In this document: positions 26,186 through 34,346 of the stretch, one piece after another
Position numbering within the stretch: position 1 is the first letter of the stretch
Layout of the letters: each line of letters starts with the position of its first letter
Source: Anaerolineales bacterium
GTDB taxonomy: Bacteria; Chloroflexota; Anaerolineae; Aggregatilineales; UBA2796
Length of the DNA: 64,000 nucleotides
Assembly: GCA_015075625.1 (NCBI GenBank)
Contig: JABTTZ010000002.1
Span: 62,001 to 126,000 of the forward strand
Reading direction: 5' to 3'
The notes under the pieces: generated by a model
Seen by the model: the letters and a program-made list of their open reading frames with translations, nothing else
Database searches by the model: none
What the model was told of the DNA's origin: nothing
Translations under genes and position numbers: made by a program

Positions 26186-26281
26186 CTACAGCCCACGTCG
26201 AAACAAGCGGCGGCGTACTACACGGCGCACCACCCCCCGACGAATTGCCCGACGGCGTAAGCGGCGAAAGAAAAATCCCAT
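26186..26281 (-). CDS. Putative 31-residue arginine-rich small protein
   Basis: In the 607-bp gap between the carbonic anhydrase and the next plus-strand gene, an ATG at 26281 with an AGAGG ribosome site eight bases upstream opens a 31-codon frame ending in TAG at 26186. The product starts MGFFFRRLRRRAIRR and contains 14 arginines, arranged as RR or RRR every three to four residues and alternating with hydrophobic residues, giving an amphipathic cationic helix. It could bind membrane or nucleic acid. The rest of the gap shows no other gene. Reality rests on the ribosome site and the regular composition only. Confidence 0.45.
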   Translation of the reverse strand: MGFFFRRLRRRAIRRGVVRRVVRRRLFRRGL

Positions 26282-26380
26282 GATCGCGCCTCTCTTTCCC
26301 TTCTATCCTCAATCTCAGATTCACCTATACGCTAAGGTAAGGCAAATTCATGTCTTGTTTGTTCCCTAGATGTAAACTAA

Positions 26381-26393
26381 GTGTAATATACAC
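26381..26393. promoter_or_regulatory. Small palindrome in promoter region
   Basis: GTGTA-ATA-TACAC overlaps a plausible -10 (TAATAT or TATACA) about 40 bp upstream of the next gene. It could be an operator; evidence is weak. Confidence 0.3.
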
Positions 26394-26430
26394 AGAGTGA
26401 CTGGTCCGAGAGGTCTTAGGGAGGTATTTG

Positions 26431-27285
26431 ATGAACATCCCAAAATATTGGGCAAAGAGCGTCCAATCAGCCCAAACGATACAAGGGAAAACCGTCCAGT
26501 TCACGGCGTGGCAGTGGTCAGACACCAGCCCTGAGGACGCCCGCTACAAGGCAGAAAGCCGCGCCCGACAGCTTGCTCAAAAGCTGCTCAGCGGGCAAGC
26601 CCTGAATCGTTACTTTTATGGCGAACGCCCGCCGCGTGAAGAAATTCTGGATCGGATCGTCAATGGCGCTGGCAAAGAGATCGCCCTAATTACTCGCAAT
26701 GCCTACGGCGCACAAGTCTTGAATGCAGCGAATGCGATGTTCATTGATATTGATTTTCCCGACAGCGCGAATACCACGCCGCGTCGAGGGTTGTTCCGTA
26801 AGCCCTCGCCCGTCGTAAGTCATGAAGAAGCAGCAGTGCAAAAGGTGAGATTATGGGCGGCGGGGCGACCCGATCTGGGGATTCGCGTTTACCGCACCTT
26901 CGGCGGGCTGCGCTGTTTGGTCACGTCCCACCTCTTTCATCCGGCAGATCGGGACGCATTGGCTATTTTGCAGGCGTTGGAGAGCGACCCACTCTACATT
27001 CGCTTATGTCAGGCACAGGCGTGTTTCCGCGCCCGTCTGACGGCAAAACCCTGGCGGATGGGCATTAAGCCACCGCCTTTTGGCTGCGTCTACCCCTGGG
27101 AAACGCCGAGTGCCGAAACGACCTTTCGCGGGTGGGAAAAAACCTATCAGCAAAGCAGCCAACAATATGCCGCTTGTCACTACCTTGTCCACCTCGGTCC
27201 GGGCAGTGTCCATCCAGAGATCGAACCCATTCTGAAATGGCACGACAACACAGCCTGTTCGCGGCAAAACCTCCCCCTAGCTTAA
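26431..27285 (+). CDS. Unknown protein, possible primase-polymerase-like fold
   Basis: A 284-residue soluble protein starting at ATG 26431 behind GGGAGG. It contains NAMFIDIDFPDS near residue 107, a DxD pair at the end of a strand, and later GIRVYRTFGGLRCLVTS followed by a helical stretch with ARLTAKPWRMG. The order of a hydrophobic DxD strand and a later basic Gly-rich strand recalls archaeo-eukaryotic primase-like domains, but this is a weak pattern match and the family remains unrecognised. Codon use matches the neighbours. It is preceded by its own promoter-like region and followed by an 80-bp gap. Confidence 0.6.
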   Translation: MNIPKYWAKSVQSAQTIQGKTVQFTAWQWSDTSPEDARYKAESRARQLAQKLLSGQALNRYFYGERPPREEILDRIVNGAGKEIALITRNAYGAQVLNAANAMFIDIDFPDSANTTPRRGLFRKPSPVVSHEEAAVQKVRLWAAGRPDLGIRVYRTFGGLRCLVTSHLFHPADRDALAILQALESDPLYIRLCQAQACFRARLTAKPWRMGIKPPPFGCVYPWETPSAETTFRGWEKTYQQSSQQYAACHYLVHLGPGSVHPEIEPILKWHDNTACSRQNLPLA

Positions 27286-27365
27286 CCGATAGAAACCATG
27301 CTGGCGGGGTGAGGTAAAATAGTCCCCAAATCTAGCCCATCTCGTTGAGTTGATGTAGAGGTGTC

Positions 27366-28355
27366 ATGCGTACTCGCCCCCTGCTCATTATCAGCCTGTC
27401 CCTGTGTCTGATTGCCCTCAGCACGCTTGCCTTGGGTATCACACCGCCCATGCGCACCCATGCCGCAACCACTTTCACCCCCCCACCGCCGTTTCCCCTT
27501 CCCGAACCGGAAGAAGGGACGTTCGATGAGACAGCGGTTAAAGCCATCGACCTGCGCAGTTTGCCGATCCTTCCTAATTTTTTGGATTACAAACAGTGGC
27601 TCTCAATCATCGCTAGAAAAGGCGTTGAAAACGGACTGAACGCCAACGCCTTCACAAAATTGGGCGATTGCATGACCGCTTCAGAATCCTTCCTGCGCCC
27701 GATTGCCTCTGGGACATACGATCTTGCCACGTATACTTCGTTGGAGTCGGTGATCGCCTATTACAAAGGCGTTCCCATCCGCGAGGGCAATCCTCTCGAC
27801 TCCTTTGCCAATCCTAGTTTTGGCGCAGAGAGCGGCTTTAACGCCGCATCCGTCTTGGATTCGACATGGAGTGACCCAACAGCCTGCGGCGCAGAGGAAT
27901 CACCGCTTGCCTGTGAACTGCGCCAAACGAAACCCGCCATTGCCGTGATCCTCTTTGGCACAAACGACCTAAAATCGCTCACGCCGGCGCAGTTCGATTA
28001 CTATTTCCGGCGTGTTGTGGTGGAGACGGTGAACAGCGGCGTTGTGCCGATCCTCAGCACCTTTCCCAACCAGCCCGGACTCCTTGAGCAGTCGGAATTT
28101 TTCAATCAGATTGTGGCGAAGGTGGCAGCCGAATACCAACTCCCTCTGATTAACTTGTGGTTGGCGTTTGACACGCTCCCCAATCAAGGCATTGATCCGG
28201 CAAACCCCACCCACATGACTGCCCCGGAAAGCGGCAAGGTCATGTCCTTTGCCGAAGCCGACCTAAACGCCGGACATAATGTTCACAACCTGCTCACCCT
28301 GCAAGCGTTGGAGGGTGTCTTGACGACCTTAGACCTTCTTCCGGTGAAACAATGA
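27366..28355 (+). CDS. Exported SGNH/GDSL-type hydrolase
   Basis: A 329-residue protein with an N-terminal signal peptide (about 1-35). The central FGTNDL is the block III Asn motif of SGNH hydrolases, and the region ending with DPANPTHMT is close to the catalytic Asp/His end, although the block V spacing is not classic. A Ser in a GDS motif is not obvious; the ASESFL region near residue 100 is a candidate. The enzyme would act on esters outside the membrane. Its stop overlaps the start of the HerA-like gene by four bases (ATGA), indicating translational coupling. Confidence 0.68.
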   Translation: MRTRPLLIISLSLCLIALSTLALGITPPMRTHAATTFTPPPPFPLPEPEEGTFDETAVKAIDLRSLPILPNFLDYKQWLSIIARKGVENGLNANAFTKLGDCMTASESFLRPIASGTYDLATYTSLESVIAYYKGVPIREGNPLDSFANPSFGAESGFNAASVLDSTWSDPTACGAEESPLACELRQTKPAIAVILFGTNDLKSLTPAQFDYYFRRVVVETVNSGVVPILSTFPNQPGLLEQSEFFNQIVAKVAAEYQLPLINLWLAFDTLPNQGIDPANPTHMTAPESGKVMSFAEADLNAGHNVHNLLTLQALEGVLTTLDLLPVKQ

Positions 28356-30115
28356 CCATCCGCCGCGTCCCTGACCCCAACAATCTTGATGACTGGTTTC
28401 CCTCTGAGGAGGATAAGCCCGCCCCACGCGCTGAGGCAAAAAAGGGCAAGGCAGGGGCACGCTCCGCCCCTAAAGATGAACCCGCCCTCCCCCCTTCCCC
28501 AGCACGACGCCTGGGGGTTGTGGTCGGCGGCTCGCTCAGCAAGGGCTTGGATGTCAAGCTAGACCGCGAGACGGAAATTGAAGATTTGGCAGTGGGGCGC
28601 TATGTGGTGGTGCGGGGAAAACAGAAGCGTTTTTTCTGCATGATCACCGATGTGCTGCTCGACACGACGAATTCTGCTATACGTGCCGATCCCCCCGACC
28701 TCAGCGATCCTTTCCTCCGTGAAATTTACGTGGGGACGGCAGCTTTCGGGACGATTCACGTCGCCCCGATGCTCTCCATTGATGCCGAGGTGGGTGAGCC
28801 AAAACCGGTCAAGACGATTCCCGGTCACTTTACACCCGTTGAGATTGCCGAAGCGACAGATGTAAACGATGTCTTTGGGCAGGAAGATGCGACCCACTTC
28901 AATATCGGGACGCCGCTGGAATTGGATAACACCCAAGTCAACCTCGACCTGCGCCGCCTTGTCGAGCGCTCCAGTGGGGTTTTTGGCAAAAGCGGGACGG
29001 GAAAATCCTTCCTAACGCGGATCATCCTCTCCGGTATTTTGCAGCGCGATGTTGCCGTAAACCTGATCTTTGACATGCACAATGATTACGGGTGGGAGGT
29101 TGCCGACGAACGCGGACCGAAAGCGAAGGGGCTTCGCCAGCTCTTTCCTAGCAAGGTGAGCATCTTCACGCTGGATGAAGAATCAAGCCGCCGCCGGAAC
29201 GCCCGCTACGATTACGTTGTGACGCTTGGCTATGACGAAATCGAGCCGGAAGACCTCGCCATGCTCAAAGTGACGATGAACCTTTCCGATGGGATGATCG
29301 ACGCCGCCTATACGCTCCGCAAAAAATGGGGGAAGGAATGGATCAGCAAGCTGCTGGATGCCACCGCCGATCAGATAGATCAGGTTGTGGAAAACTCCAA
29401 CATCAGCAGCGCCTCGCTTACGGCATTGGCGCGGCGCTTGGAACGCTTTGAGCGCTTTGAGTTCCTCCGTAAAGAGGGGGCAATCTCCGACAGCGTGAAA
29501 ACGATTCTCAGCTACATCACCGAACAGCAGCGGAGCGTTGTCTTGGAATTCGGGCGCTACGGCTCAGCGTTGGAGGCGTACATCCTTGTCGCCAATTACC
29601 TCACGCGCCGGATTCACGAGGAATATGTCAAGCGCGTTGAGCAATCCCTCGGTGATAAACACCTTGAACCGCCGCAGCTTTTGATCACGATTGAGGAAGC
29701 CCATAAGTTCCTTGATCCGTTGATCGCCCGCCAGACGATCTTTGGCACGATTGCCCGCGAACTGCGCAAGTACAACGTCACTCTGCTGATCGTTGACCAG
29801 CGTCCTAGCGGAATCGATGAAGAAGTGATGAGCCAGATCGGGACACGCATCACCGCGCTGCTAGACAACGAGCGGGACATCACCGCCGTTCTCACGGGGA
29901 TCAGCGGCGCGGGGGGGCTGCGGGAAGTTCTCGCCCGCTTGGATACAAAACAGCAAGCAATCGTGATGGGTCATGCCGTCCCCATGCCTGTTGTCGTCAA
30001 GTCCCGCGCCTACGATGCCGAGTTCTACAAATCGCTCAATGGCGATGAGCATGGTGAGGAGGCGAAACCCCGCTTAAACGCCGGAGGCGGCGGAAAGAAG
30101 CGCTTGGGAGAGTGA
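28352..30115 (+). CDS. HerA-like ATPase (HAS-barrel plus FtsK/HerA motor)
   Basis: A 587-residue ATPase. Residues about 60-130 resemble the N-terminal HAS-barrel (VGRYVVVRGKQKRFFCMITDV). Walker A is GKSGTGKSFLTR, Walker B LLITIEEAHKF, and the arginine-finger region DERDITAVLTGISG lies near the C-terminus. HerA-type motors form hexamers that pump DNA, in repair or in defence islands; the usual partner NurA nuclease is not adjacent here. The acidic/charged N-terminal 50 residues are Pro/Ala/Lys rich. It is coupled to the SGNH gene by an ATGA overlap. Confidence 0.82.
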   Translation: MTIRRVPDPNNLDDWFPSEEDKPAPRAEAKKGKAGARSAPKDEPALPPSPARRLGVVVGGSLSKGLDVKLDRETEIEDLAVGRYVVVRGKQKRFFCMITDVLLDTTNSAIRADPPDLSDPFLREIYVGTAAFGTIHVAPMLSIDAEVGEPKPVKTIPGHFTPVEIAEATDVNDVFGQEDATHFNIGTPLELDNTQVNLDLRRLVERSSGVFGKSGTGKSFLTRIILSGILQRDVAVNLIFDMHNDYGWEVADERGPKAKGLRQLFPSKVSIFTLDEESSRRRNARYDYVVTLGYDEIEPEDLAMLKVTMNLSDGMIDAAYTLRKKWGKEWISKLLDATADQIDQVVENSNISSASLTALARRLERFERFEFLRKEGAISDSVKTILSYITEQQRSVVLEFGRYGSALEAYILVANYLTRRIHEEYVKRVEQSLGDKHLEPPQLLITIEEAHKFLDPLIARQTIFGTIARELRKYNVTLLIVDQRPSGIDEEVMSQIGTRITALLDNERDITAVLTGISGAGGLREVLARLDTKQQAIVMGHAVPMPVVVKSRAYDAEFYKSLNGDEHGEEAKPRLNAGGGGKKRLGE

Positions 30116-30158
30116 TCTAGCAGGGGGAGTGCAGTGGGCGCTCCCACCAAAGGGGTAC

Positions 30159-30184
30159 GTTGGGGGGGAATCCCCCTCAACGTG
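30159..30184. repeat. GC-rich hairpin
   Basis: CGTTGGGGGGG and CCCCCTCAACG form a near-perfect stem 45 bp beyond the HerA stop. It may act as a terminator or be part of a degraded repeat; there is no T-run. Confidence 0.35.
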
Positions 30185-30284
30185 CGGGAGAACAAGAATA
30201 AAGGTAAAAATCCGGTGTGATCTTTTAGTCCGTTTCAATGGCTTGTTAGCTTATACATCCTGATGTGTAAAGTCCACCTTAGTG

Positions 30285-30437
30285 CCTATCTCTAAATTGG
30301 GCTGTGACGTGTGAGCGTACCCTCTTGGCAAAAGGCAAGTCGCCTTCTCAAAAGATGTTTTCCTCACTGTCTTCTACTGAAGGGGCTAGGGGGTGAGGGG
30401 CTGCACCTACCCTTCACATATTTAATTTACGGATAGA
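30285..30437. mobile_element. MITE-like element, family 3 (CTATCCGTAAATT ends)
   Basis: CCTATCTCTAAATT at the left and AATTTACGGATAG at the right are imperfect inverses. The middle has the CTAGGGGGTGAGGGG block. The related copy at 37117-37329 has a 6-bp flanking repeat; none is obvious here. It occupies most of the 439-bp gap between the HerA-like gene and the PKS. Confidence 0.5.
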
Positions 30438-30554
30438 TACATAATCTCCCTTCGTACCAACTTCGTGATCGCCCTCACCCCCCCTCCGCGTTATGATTCA
30501 AGATGATCCAATGTCTCTTGGTGTTCATGTGTCGGCTGATCAGAAGGAAAAACG

Positions 30555-33500
30555 ATGCCCCCCATCCGCGAACCGCTTGCTCTGGTTGGCATTGGCTGCC
30601 GCTTCCCCGGTAATGCCGATTCACCCACCGCCTTTTGGGAACTTCTTCGGAATGGCGAAGATGCGATCACCGATGTGCCAGTGGATCGCTGGAGTCTGCG
30701 CCGTTTTTACCACCCCAACCCGGACGCTCCGGGCAAGGCATATGTGCGGCAAGGCGGGTTTTTACGCGGGGCAATCAGCAGTTTTGAGCCAGCCTTTTTC
30801 GGGATCACCCCCCGCGAGGCAGCGGCGCTTGATCCCCAACAGCGCGTCTTGCTGGAAGTGACCTATGAGGCATTTGAAGACGCCGGTCTTAGCCTAGATG
30901 CCGTGCGCGGCGCAAACATCGGCGTTTACATCGGGGCGTTCACCATGGACAACCTGAGCCAGCAGCTTGGCGTCCTAAGCCGCGAGGCGATCACCACACA
31001 CACTGCCGTTGCCACGACGATGACCATGCTCTCCAACCGTCTTTCCTACACCTTTGATCTGCGCGGAACAAGCCTCTCGCTGGATACGGCGTGTTCGTCC
31101 TCGTTGGTGGCGTTTCACCTCGCTTGTCAGGCGGTGTGGAACGGGGAATGTGAGGCAGCGTTGGCGGGGGGGGTGAACATCATGTTCCGCCCCGAATTTG
31201 TGATCGCCATGTGCAAGGGTCATTTCCTCTCGCCGGATGCCCGCTGCAAGGCGTTTGACGCCGCCGCCAATGGCTATGTGCGCGGGGAGGGGGCGGGAGT
31301 TGTCCTTCTGAAGCCGCTCAGTCAGGCGCTGGCGGATGGGGATCGCATCTATGCCCTTGTTCGTGGGACGGGCAGCAACCAAGATGGGCGCACCGCCGGA
31401 ATCACGCTTCCCAATGAAGCCGCCCAAGAATCCCTCGTGCAAACGGTCTGCGCCGCCGCCGGAATCGCCGGAGGGCAGGTGGCTTATGTCGAGGCGCACG
31501 GCACGGGGACAGCCGCTGGCGACCCGATTGAGGCGCGGTCACTAAGCGCGGCGCTCCAAGCCGAACGGACAACCCCACTCTGGATCGGCTCGGTCAAGAC
31601 AAACATCGGGCATTTGGAGGCGGCGGCGGGCGTGGCGGGGGTGATCAAGGCGGCGCTCATCCTCTACCACAAGCAGATTCCGCCGCACCTTCATTTTCGG
31701 ACGGCGAATCCTGAGATCGATCTCGATGCCCTCCGTCTGCGCATCCCTTTGAAGGTTGAGCCTCTCCCCGCTGTGGCAGGCGAATCCTATGTGGGGATCA
31801 ATTCCTTTGGCTATGGGGGGACGAACGCCCACGCCATTTTATCGAACGCTCCACCTCCCACAGAGGCAGAGGACGATCCCGCGCTATCGTCCAGTGTGTA
31901 TGCTGTTCCGCTCTCCGCCCGCTCTAGCGAGGCACTGCACCAAACCGCCGCCGCCCATGCCGCCCATCTGACGGCATACCCTCGCCTCCCCCTTGCTGAT
32001 TACGCCTACACCGTCTCGCGGCGGCGGACAGCACACCCCTTGCGGGCGGTGGCGTTTGCCTCGGATCGCCCCTCCCTTTTGGCGCGTTTAGGGGAGATTG
32101 CCGAAGGGAGCGGGATCAACGGGGTAGGGCAGACGGCGCGGCGGCTCGTGTTTGTTTATACGGGGATGGGTCCCCAGTGGTGGGGAATGGGGGTGGAGCT
32201 CTACCGCGAGTCGCCCACCTTCCGCGCTGTGATTGATGAGTGTGAAGCTCTTTTCCGTCAGATAGCCCCGCCGGATGTCTCGATCCATGCTTTGTTCGTG
32301 GCGGGAGATCGTCAGGGGGCGGTGATGAGCGACCCAATCCACGCCCAACCGGGAAATTTTGCCCTTCAAGCAGGGCTGACCGCCCTTTGGCGGGAGATGG
32401 GCGTAATACCCGCCGCCATTGTTGGGCATAGCGCCGGGGAGATTGCCGCTGCTTATGCCGCCGGGACGCTGACGCTCTATGATGCGCTTTGGGTGACCTA
32501 TTGGCGGGCGTCACTCATGCAGCGGACGGTAGGGCAGGGGGCAATGTTGGCGGCGAGCATTCCCCCTACCGAAGCGAATGCCATGCTTGCGGCGGCGCTG
32601 AATGGCGAGGCGCAGTGGGTCAGTATTGCCGCGCTCAACAGCCCCACCTCCGTCACCCTTGCCGGTGCGCCGGAGGCATTGGAGAAAGTCGCCGCGCACC
32701 TGACCGAACGAGGGATATTCAATGCCTTTCTGAAGGTGGCGGTTGCTTACCACAGCTACCAAATGTCTCCCTTAGAAGGGGATTTTCGCGCCGGACTGGG
32801 GGACGTTCATCCCGCCGCACCAATGATACCCCTTTACAGCACCGTCACGGGTGGGCGGGTGGGTGCGGGCGACCATACTACCGATTATTGGTGGCAAAAC
32901 GCCCAACAACCCGTGCAGCTTGCCCCCGCAATTCAGGCGATCAGCGGCGAGGGGGGCGATGCCTTCCTCGAAATTGGACCCCATCCTGTGTTGGGGACAG
33001 CGATTCTCGAAACGCTGCGGGCAGAGGGGCGCGAGGGAATCACCTTCCCCTCGCTGCGGCGGGGGAAACCAGAGCGAGAAACCCTCCATGTCGCGCTAGG
33101 CGGGTTGTGGGCGGGCGGTGTGGCGGTGGATTGGGCGTGTTGGTCGCCAAGCGGACGGATCGTGTCGCTCCCCACCTACGCCTGGCAGCGCGATACACTT
33201 TGGGCAGAGACACCCCGCGCCTCGGCGGATCGGCTCACCCCCGACGAACACCCCCTTTTACAACGGCGCTTACCCACCCCTGAGCCGACATGGGAAGGCG
33301 ATCTCGGCGCATATTTCTTGGACTACCTGCGCGATCACCGCGTTCAGGGTACGCCGATTTTTCCAGCGGCGGGTTATGTAGAGGCGCTGTTGGCAGCCGC
33401 CGGAACGCTCCCGGTGACGTTGGAGCGGCTGCGCTTTAGCCAAGCCTTGTCGTTGGAGAGCGCCGCCTCCATCTGCCTCACGGAGCGGGCGGGTGCGGTG

Positions 33501-34346
33501 ACGATCAGCAGCCGGACGGTGGATGACCACTGGACAACTCACGCCACAGGGACCATCTTGACAAAGGCGCTGCCCATTGGCGATGGACAGCGCCCCCATC
33601 TTTCCGGCGCGGCGCTTGAATCGATCTACCCCGCCCTTGCCGAGCGCGGCTTGCCCTATGGTGAGTCTTTCCGCCCGATTCGCGCCTTATGGCGTGCTGA
33701 ACAAAAGGTGACCGCCGCCCTCGCCCTTCCTGATGGGCTTGCCGAGGATTATGAGCGTTACCACCTTCATCCGGTGCTTCTCGATGGGGCGCTGCAAACC
33801 TTTTTTGCCTTTTTGGATGAGGCGGCGGAGGGCTTGTTCATCCCAACGGGCATTCAGCGGGTGCGCCTTCACCGCCAAGCGCCACGCGGGAGGGTTTGGA
33901 GCGTGGCGCGGCTCACCCGGCGAGCGGTACGGTTTGTCGAGGGGGATGTGCGGCTCTACGACGAAGCGGGCGGCGTGATCGCTGAATTAGAGGGGGTGCG
34001 TCTGACACGCCTTGCCGGATGGAAACACGAGACGCCAGAGGTTTTGTATCATTTAGCATGGGTGGCGCAAGCACCCATACAGGGGCATCCGGCGGCGATC
34101 AGCGCGATTCACGAAACGAACGACTCACACCCACCATCGGTCACGCTTATCTTTGCTGATTCCGTCGGCATGGCGAGGGTGATTGGTGGGGCAGGGACAC
34201 ATGACGCGGTGTATGTCCTGCGGGGTCAAACGTTTCGTGCCGATGCCGCCGGAGTAACTCTGAATCCGAACGATCCTGAGGGGTGGGCGGCGTTATTTGC
34301 CCACCCACCCACCCGTTTTGAACGAATTCTATGCGTGGGGCATTGA
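30555..34346 (+). CDS. Type I polyketide synthase, N-terminal part (KS-AT-DH)
   Basis: The 1263-residue frame starts at ATG 30555 after AAGGAAAAACG. Domains in order: ketosynthase (about 5-430; Cys in DTACSSSL near 180, His in VEAHGTGT and in NIGHLEAA), acyltransferase (about 520-830; Ser in IVGHSAGE near 626, YHSYQM specificity region), dehydratase (about 900-1170; DHRVQGTPIFPAAGY and Asp in HPVLLDGALQ). It then runs out of frame at LCVGH just before the sequence WGIDLNTL, which is read in the next frame. This is one PKS module with an internal frameshift. No loading or release domain is encoded. Confidence 0.9.
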   Translation: MPPIREPLALVGIGCRFPGNADSPTAFWELLRNGEDAITDVPVDRWSLRRFYHPNPDAPGKAYVRQGGFLRGAISSFEPAFFGITPREAAALDPQQRVLLEVTYEAFEDAGLSLDAVRGANIGVYIGAFTMDNLSQQLGVLSREAITTHTAVATTMTMLSNRLSYTFDLRGTSLSLDTACSSSLVAFHLACQAVWNGECEAALAGGVNIMFRPEFVIAMCKGHFLSPDARCKAFDAAANGYVRGEGAGVVLLKPLSQALADGDRIYALVRGTGSNQDGRTAGITLPNEAAQESLVQTVCAAAGIAGGQVAYVEAHGTGTAAGDPIEARSLSAALQAERTTPLWIGSVKTNIGHLEAAAGVAGVIKAALILYHKQIPPHLHFRTANPEIDLDALRLRIPLKVEPLPAVAGESYVGINSFGYGGTNAHAILSNAPPPTEAEDDPALSSSVYAVPLSARSSEALHQTAAAHAAHLTAYPRLPLADYAYTVSRRRTAHPLRAVAFASDRPSLLARLGEIAEGSGINGVGQTARRLVFVYTGMGPQWWGMGVELYRESPTFRAVIDECEALFRQIAPPDVSIHALFVAGDRQGAVMSDPIHAQPGNFALQAGLTALWREMGVIPAAIVGHSAGEIAAAYAAGTLTLYDALWVTYWRASLMQRTVGQGAMLAASIPPTEANAMLAAALNGEAQWVSIAALNSPTSVTLAGAPEALEKVAAHLTERGIFNAFLKVAVAYHSYQMSPLEGDFRAGLGDVHPAAPMIPLYSTVTGGRVGAGDHTTDYWWQNAQQPVQLAPAIQAISGEGGDAFLEIGPHPVLGTAILETLRAEGREGITFPSLRRGKPERETLHVALGGLWAGGVAVDWACWSPSGRIVSLPTYAWQRDTLWAETPRASADRLTPDEHPLLQRRLPTPEPTWEGDLGAYFLDYLRDHRVQGTPIFPAAGYVEALLAAAGTLPVTLERLRFSQALSLESAASICLTERAGAVTISSRTVDDHWTTHATGTILTKALPIGDGQRPHLSGAALESIYPALAERGLPYGESFRPIRALWRAEQKVTAALALPDGLAEDYERYHLHPVLLDGALQTFFAFLDEAAEGLFIPTGIQRVRLHRQAPRGRVWSVARLTRRAVRFVEGDVRLYDEAGGVIAELEGVRLTRLAGWKHETPEVLYHLAWVAQAPIQGHPAAISAIHETNDSHPPSVTLIFADSVGMARVIGGAGTHDAVYVLRGQTFRADAAGVTLNPNDPEGWAALFAHPPTRFERILCVGH

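Noticed and set aside
28352-30115. A defence island around the HerA-like ATPase.
   Set aside because: No NurA, SIR2, nuclease or other defence partner is adjacent; the coupled gene is an exported SGNH-type protein.
32489-33283. A 264-codon plus-strand frame inside the PKS.
   Set aside because: It is out of frame within the AT region, with Arg/Gly-rich nonsense composition.
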